Position numbers and translations under genes: made by a program
Shown here: one piece after another, positions 8,880 to 14,610 of the stretch
Layout of the letters: each line of letters begins with the position of its first letter
Position numbering within the stretch: the stretch's first letter is position 1
Notes under the pieces: generated by a model
What the model was told of the DNA's origin: nothing
Databases searched by the model: none
What the model saw: only the letters and a program-made list of their open reading frames with translations
Source of the DNA: Paraglomus occultum
Taxonomy: Eukaryota; Glomeromycota; Glomeromycetes; Paraglomerales; Paraglomeraceae
NCBI GenBank assembly: GCA_910592205.1
Contig: CAJVPJ010000914.1
Span: 1 to 14,610, forward strand
Direction of reading: 5' to 3'
DNA: 14,610 nucleotides

Positions 8880-9293
8880 TCGATATTATAATACAACTAA
8901 TTTTAATATTGTGATATAAGTTTGGAAACGCATGCTATACACGTTTATAAAAAGAACTAACACGTACATTCATACAAAAAAGAATATTATTGTCTACACG
9001 GAATTATTATAAAAAGTATAATATGAAATATTTACATTCAATCAACAAGGTTACTGTGCCATTCCATAAATCAAAAATCCTCGAGTAGCTTGAAAAAAAA
9101 AAAGACTTGTAAAATGTATCAAGAACGAAAAATAGAAAATTAGCGTAACGGAGAATGAACAAACATAAGGAAAGCATCCAACGTAAAAGCTTCCCACAAA
9201 GGCCTCCGTTGATCGAGCAAGAGATCGTTCCTGATAATCTTTGCGCACATTCAAGTAACAATAATGCAAGTTTGTAAGCACAATTTTAATATC

Positions 9294-9299
9294 TTTATT
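9294..9299 (-). terminator. TOM40 polyadenylation signal
   Basis: The minus strand has AATAAA 24 nt after the TOM40 stop codon, a plausible position for a short fungal 3' untranslated region. Confidence 0.45.
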
Positions 9300-9322
9300 A
9301 TAGTAAGATAAAATTTTTTACT

Positions 9323-11007
9323 CTATTGTTCCATTTGAATACCAATTCCGAATCGTGATTGTCCCTGCAAGCAAGAAATCATAAAACGTATATTGATTAT
9401 TACGTACTAGTATGTAAAACTTCTATCGGCAAACACCTCGTTACGCACCTTGGCATGTTCCATATCGCCAGTAATTAGAAAACTAAAACCAGGGGCAATC
9501 TTCTCTTCTATAACCACACTCACACGTCCTGTTGTATCGACCTAGGATTTTTTTCAGCAGAGATAAACGATTTCAAGATGCGTTTGACGCCAACAATTGT
9601 AACACAATCAAGATAATTAAACTTACTTGTCCTCTAATTGTCGCGGCACGAAAGTCGAATTTACCTCCCTTCAAGCATGGTAAATTATGAGATTGATAAA
9701 TAAACTGATCGTTCATATTATTCGTGACATGTGTTTGCTTTTGTGCAAGTCTAACGTGTTTCTCAAACGGTCATATTTTTCTTCCCTCTCTTGTCTTATC
9801 AATAGACTCACCACAGTGCATACAGCCCTTCTGCCGCCGTCAAGTAACATCTGCAGCTCGGTACCGAAATCCACTTTTTCATTTATTTTCTGATAATAAG
9901 ATGCTTGTAATGCTCCTGCTTCCTGATAATTTAATGTAGCAATATAATCTTTGCCAGTATACTTCATAACGTACTGCTTGACCGTCTCCTCTAAATCAGA
10001 TGTTAGTTTTTGATACACTATCTCGGTACCCAGGGACAATTTCTGAGTTACTGATTGCAGATAGCTTAGTATGAAAATGCCCGTGGAATCTACTGGCGAT
10101 GGATTGACTGTCTTGAAATTGATGGAGTAATCTGAGCCTTGGTAATCTTGTTCCAGCTGGAGCATTGAGTGTCCCGGTGTTGGTGATAGCTGATGCAAAG
10201 GCACATTAAGATGAGTAGTGACAACAATAGTGTTAGCATCGATCATAAGTATTAGAAAATAACAAGATCACAGACGTAATAGCCATAATGAAATTAAACA
10301 GCAATCAAAACAATAATGTAGTCGTTTCCAACGGCCTTTCCTACCTGTGCCTGAATCTTCGTTACAAAATTAGGGGTCCACATATAATTTGCACGTGCCG
10401 ACAAGTTACCATCTGTGTCGACAGTACCGTGAAGGACAGTCTGATGATGCATGAAAAGACAATCTGTATGAACATTCCCAAATAAAACCATTTGTATATT
10501 CCGTAGGAATATAAGTAATGTTTCGCAGGAGATCGCATAAATGAGTATATGCTTACTTTTGTCCCAACATATGCAGTTCCAAAGTTATATGACTGCTGTC
10601 CAGCAGATGATCCAAGTGTGAATTGATGCATTACTTGGAAATTTTGTGATAATACCTTTGTCAAGTCAGCCCGTGCCCCATCGAACAGATGATTGGTAAG
10701 GAAAGTAGCTATAAAGGGCGGATCAGTATAATCGGACATAATCCAAAGGCGCGTCTATTCACGCGCATTCTTTCCTTTCCGGTAATCAATAATATGTACA
10801 TGCCCCCATTCCTCGGCCACCCATAACGCAAAGGTCATACTCACTCTTAACTTCCCGATGCAGACCCTCGAAAGTACCAGGGTTAGGCAAGTTAAGCCTC
10901 TTTTTGTATTCTGAAAGCCCCTTGAAAATAGATCCCAAACCCCACGAACGAGCAGTCGAAGAACTAGAGCTGCCATTGGACGTAACACTGTCCCGCGAAC
11001 CGGCCAT
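9323..11007 (-). CDS. TOM40: TOM40, mitochondrial outer-membrane translocase pore
   Basis: Coding exons (minus strand, 5' to 3'): 10845-11007, 10557-10708, 10345-10440, 9812-10189, 9627-9668, 9449-9541, 9323-9364; 966 nt, 321 aa, somewhat shorter than the yeast (387), Neurospora (349) and human (361) proteins. All six introns (84-155 nt) are GT-AG and in phase. The product is a 19-strand beta-barrel forming the general import pore of the TOM complex. Landmarks: a Ser-rich N-terminus, LPNPGTFEGLHREVK, LFDGARADLTKVLSQNFQV, HGTVDTDGNLSARANYMWTP, FVTKIQAQ, VNPSPVDSTGIFILSYLQSV, FRAATIRGQVDTTGRVS, and IEEKIAPGFSFLITGDMEHA. The last strand, RFGIGIQM, fits the polar-x-Gly-x-x-hydrophobic-x-hydrophobic beta-signal read by the SAM machinery. 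The exon 1 to 2 splice is chosen so that EVK joins TTFLTNHLFDGA, as the family requires. Confidence 0.95.
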
Positions 11008-11165
11008 GGCCTTGTCGCACTGTTATTCACAGATAAAACGCGTCGACGTGTAGAAGGTGGCCGAAAGATATCAATGAAAGGAGGAAGATAGAAAGAAATT
11101 TGATATTTATATATGGATTTTTTATATCGTGGAACTAAGCATTTATGAAAAGAAATTAGCATTTT

Positions 11166-11434
11166 CAGGCAGTTGTGTAATACCCCACCGTGTAAATGCC
11201 CTATTACATCACAGATATAATGTCGATCTTTAACAAACTACTCATATGTTGACCAAATTTATACATACCATTGCAAAAAAAAATTGCAAATCACGATTTT
11301 TTATTCGTCCAACGCAAAAATTGATATGTCTATAATTGTATGGTAACGACGTTGAATATTGCGATTACAAGATTAGTAAACCTTATTTACATTGACAGGC
11401 ATTTGTTAGTATGAATTGCCCCGTTCAAATGCCC
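11166..11434. repeat. Degenerate direct repeat pair upstream of TOM40
   Basis: Two units of 36 and 39 nt, at 11166-11201 and 11396-11434, share CAGGCA(G/T)TTGT at one end and AAATGCCC at the other, with a CCCC-containing centre, and lie 230 bp apart in the same orientation. The second unit is itself a hairpin, with GGCATTTG pairing with CAAATGCC. They could be worn transposon ends or duplicated regulatory sites. Confidence 0.4.
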
Positions 11435-11616
11435 AGTTTTAAGGGAAGTATGGATTCTTGCCGAACCCATTATATTCGAGTGTGGGAACTGTCTCAGTTC
11501 CTGTACTGACATAACTGCTGATCAACCGAACCAATACACAATATTGCAATTCTGTATTTAGATATTAAATATCAATAATGTTAACATCATACATACCAAT
11601 AATTTACCACTCCTAA

Positions 11617-11641
11617 TACCACCACACCACCACCACCACCT
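11617..11641. repeat. (ACC)n simple repeat
   Basis: A short run of ACC triplets, interrupted once by ACACC, in non-coding DNA upstream of TOM40. Confidence 0.75.
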
Positions 11642-11880
11642 ACTACATATATCATTACAAATATCAAGATTATACTATATATGATCTACACATATTGACT
11701 GCGTTACTAATTTTGGAGTAATCCTCCGTATTATCAAACAAAAAAGATTGATTCGATGACGAAGAAAAATTGTGTCGTTATAAGATGAAGAGAGAAGGGA
11801 AATTATAGCTATCAGTTGATTATTTGTTGTATTACCAAAATTGGATAAAATGAATAATTATTGCTTATCATCGCTAATAC

Positions 11881-11881
<1 letters not shown>

Positions 11882-11925
<44 letters not shown>
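11882..11925. repeat. (ATT)n microsatellite
   Basis: About 14 uninterrupted ATT units (44 nt). Perfect arrays of this length are usually polymorphic between isolates. Confidence 0.95.
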
Positions 11926-11926
<1 letters not shown>

Positions 11927-12130
11927 GGAACGTGTAAATTTGACGAACAGCATCAAAATTATAACGCATTATAGGATAACCTCGTTAAATAAGTGAATCC
12001 CAAAAACATAGTTTATTGAGAGATATCGAATGTAATTTTTGGAGCTTGATAAGTTTAATCGCTTTCTTGTCGATGCATGCGATGAAATAATTGGCACAAT
12101 TTTTTAATATTACGGTAATTTTAGATTGTA

Positions 12131-12233
12131 GGACAATCATTCCACCGACAAATGTTTACCAACATTGTTTCAAATTATCCCTTTTAGGTAATTAATTGTT
12201 GGCAAAATGAACTGTTGGTGAAATGATACGGAC
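12131..12233. repeat. MITE-like imperfect hairpin
   Basis: The left arm GGACAATCATTCCACCGACA (12131-12150), followed by ACCAACATTG, is matched in reverse by GTCCGTATCATTTCACCAAC and TTTTGCCAACAATT read on the minus strand from 12233 to about 12192. The arms agree in the core ATCATT(T/C)(C)ACC(A/G)ACA and again in CCAACA, with a few mismatches and about 25 nt between. The repeated 'catttcaccaaca' wording recalls small non-autonomous DNA transposons, but no target duplication was confirmed. Confidence 0.45.
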
Positions 12234-12483
12234 CCGCACCTTCACAACTTGCAGAAGTAAACTCGTAACAAATAACTTTCCGTAAGGCCAATAATAATAA
12301 CAATTATGTCAAAACTTATATCAAGCTAAGTTGGAGTATTAGTAGTAGTAAGTAGTAGCACGATAAATTCCGGTTTCCGGGATTATTTGCGTAAGTGATC
12401 ACAATGAAGATATGCACAGTCGGAATTACTATTTATTACTGCATGACTACTTATTATTATAAAGTAAATTAAGCATTTATCAT

Positions 12484-12870
12484 ACAGTGACACCTCCCTA
12501 AATGCAACACCTCGGGACCGAGTGCTGCGTTGCATTTATGGAGGTTTTGCATTTATAGAGGGTTTCCTTATTAGGAAAAACATTTTAATAATGTACAGAT
12601 TTTCCTTTATTATTATTATACTTTCCAGCCAACTCTACGGAAAAGGTTTGACATAAAATATTCCTAATTGTTAACTAAGAATTGTGTTATACTACTTTGT
12701 TTCATCGAATTTATCCTTTTTTCACGAATGAATTTGCCAAACTATTAACAGCTTTTAATAGCTGCTGGCACCCTCTTGTTGAATTAGATACGTCTTTACA
12801 TTTTCTAAACTTTTCAACATGCTTACGCTAAACAATTGAAGCTCTTCTGCTATTTTAAAGCTATTGTAAA
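12484..12870 (-). mobile_element. pogo/Tigger-like transposon remnant (3' end)
   Basis: The plus strand at 12483-12486 shows TA followed by CAGTGACACCTCCCTAAATG (12485 on), the form of a pogo/Tigger terminal repeat beside a TA target. Within the next 85 nt come inverted copies of the subterminal words: TGCATTTATGGAGG, then TGCATTTATAGAGGG, plus a small CTCGGGACCGAG palindrome. Inward, the minus strand carries transposase C-terminal debris. No second end was found up to 13500, so only one end survives. Class assignment rests on the terminus and the coding debris together. Confidence 0.6.
12664..12865 (-). pseudogene. pogo-like transposase C-terminal remnant
   Basis: On the minus strand, AEELQLFSVSMLKSLENVK runs on as TYLIQQEGASSY to a TAA near 12755. 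After frame changes, a KKDKFDE stretch follows and then KQSSITQFLVNN with a TAG at 12664-12666. Acidic helices around an LxxYLxQQE motif and a terminal QSSIT-x-F(F/L) are typical of the tail of pogo/Tigger/Fot1-type transposases. The DDE catalytic core is absent. Stops and shifts show it is dead. Confidence 0.5.
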
Positions 12871-13844
12871 TGAAACAAACAGATCTAACTTAACCACTGA
12901 AAAAAATAAATAATAAAGAATTCTTTCTTCACACATAAAACTGGATCTATAGCAATAAAATGTAGTGTGTTACGCAATCAATAGTAACGATCAGGGTACT
13001 CTAACAGTCACGCATTACCCTGGCAGAAGTGATCGGCAAATCCCGGGAGATACTTTTTGGTACTTCCGTTCATTAAAGAACGCAGATCAAAAGCGAGACT
13101 ATTATAAAAATAAATTAATCAGGTTAGTTAAAAGATCAATTGATTTGTAATAATTGGTGATACAGTAACAGCAGTCCGATTGCTGATGTCAATATGGTAA
13201 GAGCAGATAATTATTAATCTAACTAATACGTAAAGCGTGTGGGTACCCATGACTCTTATTTTGGAAAAAAGGTACTTACATACCCTGAGTCTTCCCTATA
13301 GGCCACTTTGCAATAAAAAGTTCTGGCAATTTCTCACCCTTTCCCGTCCAAATCTATAAATAAGTTCCGATTTGTAATTTTTTATATAAAAAGGCGAAGA
13401 AAAAAATATCTGAGACACCTTTACTCCTTCGTTATAATAATTAGCGATTTTGGAGAATAAAACATTTAGCAAATTTTAGCACTTTGCTTGCTCCGCTAAT
13501 AAACCCCACATTTGTGTATATATGCTAATAGACCAATTTTCACTTATAGATGCCATTGCTTGCTGTTTCGAGAGAATCGCTCCATTTTTTGGATTTCGTC
13601 AGCCTATTGATGTTCATCGAGAAAATTTCCATTTACGTGATCATTGGTGGCACGTTTTATTTTTCACGTATCAAAGCAAGACTACCTTTGGTAATGATAT
13701 CATCTCAGCTTTTTTTCTAGCAGATTCCAGTTGTTTTAAGGGCTTGGGGTATAAGCGGTACATTCATACAAGAAGTATAAAACCCCATCACTTTTCTCAT
13801 CTACCTCAAAAATCGCTTCCCGAAAATTAATCAATTTTTTAATC
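12871..13844. other. Gene-free stretch and upstream region of the RING gene
   Basis: AT-rich, with no recognised coding sequence. The open frames at 12965-13150 and 13522-13830 show no domain, and the second overlaps the RING-gene promoter. The last 100 nt hold a TATA box and a pyrimidine-rich leader. Confidence 0.5.
13776..13782 (+). promoter_or_regulatory. TATA box of the RING-finger gene
   Basis: TATAAAA lies 69 nt before the ATG at 13845 and is followed by CCCCATCACTTTTCTCATC, a pyrimidine-rich stretch suited to a transcription start. This leaves a leader of about 30-45 nt. Confidence 0.55.
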
Positions 13845-14610
13845 ATGAATACACCCACTTCTGTATCAGATATTCTTAACCAAATTCCCAATCCATGTTG
13901 CATCTGCCAAGAACCAATTAAAAAACCAGTCGCTGTCTTGGAATGCAATCATATCTTACATTTCAACTGTGCTATTGGATTTTTTGCAATTGATGGAAAC
14001 ATTACCTGCCTCGTTAAAAATTGCCAAAATCGAATTAAAAATATAGAAGCAGTTGAAGAGGATATCGGTGATCTTGCAGAAGCTTTAAAACCTGGAAATA
14101 CTCCTAAAGTTAAATCTTTTCTTCGAGAAATTTCTAAAGATTTACCCCATTCTGACGCGTCATCTGAAATGGAAGAAATACCCCCCCTCGACTGCACAGG
14201 GGTTTCTTCTCTTATATGAAAATATAGATCAAGCTGAAAAATTACTCGCTCGCTCGGAGAGAAATGTGATTCGTACGAAAAAAGAAGTCATCTTGTCTTA
14301 TTACCAGTTCGGGAAAGCAGATGCAGAAAAACTTAATGAGTTACTAAATATATCGATCCCCCTATGCACGGCACAGAATAAGATAGTTGCTGATGTTAAG
14401 AAATTACTTCCCAGTGGTACTTCTGTTAATGTTATAAAGAGAAGAATTGCTACAGCTCGAAAGATTTATGATATCTTCAGCACAATTGGGAGGATAAGAT
14501 CCAACGAATCAGAAATTTCAGCGCATCAAGTATTGGAGCTTTCAAAAAAGACGAAATTGAGTTTATTAAAACTGGCGACAATAAACCTAAATTTAGAACA
14601 GAAAGGGAAA
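13845..14610 (+). pseudogene. RING-finger protein of an expanded fungal family, two frameshifts, partial
   Basis: The ATG at 13845 opens 124 codons. The N-terminal RING motif runs PCCICQEPIKKPVAVLECNH then ILHFNCAIGFF, ending in CLVKNC: C-x2-C, then C-x-H-x2-H-x2-C, and a last C-x4-C pair in place of the usual C-x2-C. RING domains bind zinc and usually recruit E2 ubiquitin enzymes. The frame stops at 14217-14219, yet clear coding continues one base over (LYENIDQAEKLLARSERNVI, YYQFGKADAEKLNELL, SVNVIKRRIATARKIYDIF). It shifts again near 14475 into DKIQRIRNFSASSIGAFKKD and EIEFIKTGDNKPKF to the window edge. The tail (VIxxYYxFGKA, RxxxARKIYDIF, KIQRI) is a pattern I associate with large gene families in Rhizophagus. 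It is either a young pseudogene or two sequencing indels. Confidence 0.65.

Larger units (their letters stand above)
8785..9322. other. Permease upstream region and TOM40 3' flank
   Basis: A 538-nt AT-rich gap between the permease start and the TOM40 stop. It carries the permease promoter (TTAATGT repeated three times at about 8843-8865 and a CRE-like octamer) and the TOM40 3' untranslated region. Open frames at 9007-9281 lack any protein-like pattern and were not called. Confidence 0.6.
11008..12130. other. TOM40 upstream region and gene-free AT-rich DNA
   Basis: More than 1 kb without a supported gene. It holds the TOM40 promoter and 5' untranslated region, a degenerate direct repeat (11166 and 11396), a short perfect hairpin (GGAACTG, 3-nt loop, CAGTTCC at 11485-11501), an (ACC)n tract and an (ATT)n microsatellite. 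The open frame on the minus strand around 11395-11500 is short and unlike any protein I know. Confidence 0.5.

Noticed and set aside
9007-9281. Minus-strand open frames downstream of TOM40
   Set aside because: Low-complexity Phe/Leu-rich readings of AT-rich DNA with no domain; they lie in the TOM40 3' flank.
10190-10246. Upstream extension of TOM40 exon 4 starting at an internal ATG
   Set aside because: These bases are the 3' end of an intron; splicing at 10189/10345 joins KIQAQ to LSPTPGHSM as the family requires.
10441-10491. Reading VLFGNVHTD as part of TOM40 exon 3
   Set aside because: Using the acceptor at 10440 gives GTK-TVLHGTVDTDG, which fits the family spacing; the longer version would insert extra residues in a conserved strand pair.
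10749-10766. GCGCGT / ACGCGC inverted repeat in TOM40 intron 1
   Set aside because: A six-base pair with a six-base loop inside an intron is easily chance; no function could be supported.
12965-13150. Forward 61-codon open frame
   Set aside because: No motif, no promoter or splice pattern, and it lies in transposon-rich intergenic DNA.
13247-13255. TGACTC, a Gcn4-like half match
   Set aside because: Too short and not close to any supported start codon.
13522-13830. Forward 102-codon open frame before the RING gene
   Set aside because: It overlaps the TATA box and leader of the RING gene and shows no recognisable domain.
1-14610. CRISPR arrays, operons, ribosome binding sites, rRNA genes
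   Set aside because: The window is eukaryotic with spliced genes, and no such structure was seen.

Overview
The window looks like nuclear DNA from an early-diverging fungus, most likely an arbuscular mycorrhizal fungus (Glomeromycotina, Rhizophagus-like). The basis is AT-rich DNA, many short GT-AG introns (67-155 nt), fungal-type housekeeping genes, dense decayed DNA transposons, and a RING-finger gene of a kind I associate with expanded families in these fungi. The genus is an inference and no database was searched.

Left flank (1-4517) is transposon and pseudogene debris: the reverse-strand 3' part of a broken Tc1-like element with a recognisable outer end at 883; a short mariner-like transposase C-terminus (1172-1273); a frameshifted protein-kinase-like pseudogene (1279-2219) with a damaged glycine-rich loop; and a decayed, frameshifted multi-copy element protein (2747-3780).

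The middle (4518-11007) is a compact, co-oriented block of three intact multi-exon genes on the minus strand. SEC13 (8 coding exons, 308 aa) is a COPII coat and nuclear pore beta-propeller. Next is an LAT/SLC7-type amino acid permease of the APC superfamily (7 exons, 560 aa, with a 22-nt microexon). Last is TOM40 (7 exons, 321 aa), the beta-barrel pore of the mitochondrial outer-membrane translocase. All three were rebuilt exon by exon with consistent splice phases. They serve different compartments (ER export, plasma or organelle membrane amino acid uptake, mitochondrial protein import) and are neighbours rather than a pathway. A consensus bZIP/CRE octamer lies just upstream of the permease start. 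A possible tiny spliced gene diverges from SEC13.

Right flank (11008-14610) returns to non-coding and mobile DNA: a repeat-bearing TOM40 upstream region, (ACC)n and (ATT)n microsatellites, a MITE-like imperfect hairpin, and one end plus C-terminal coding debris of a pogo/Tigger-like element. It ends with a forward RING-finger gene that has its own TATA box but carries two frameshifts and runs off the window.

I found no clearly novel system. The most useful second-look items are the permease upstream site, the possible small divergent gene, the unassigned repeats upstream of TOM40, and the frameshifted RING gene.
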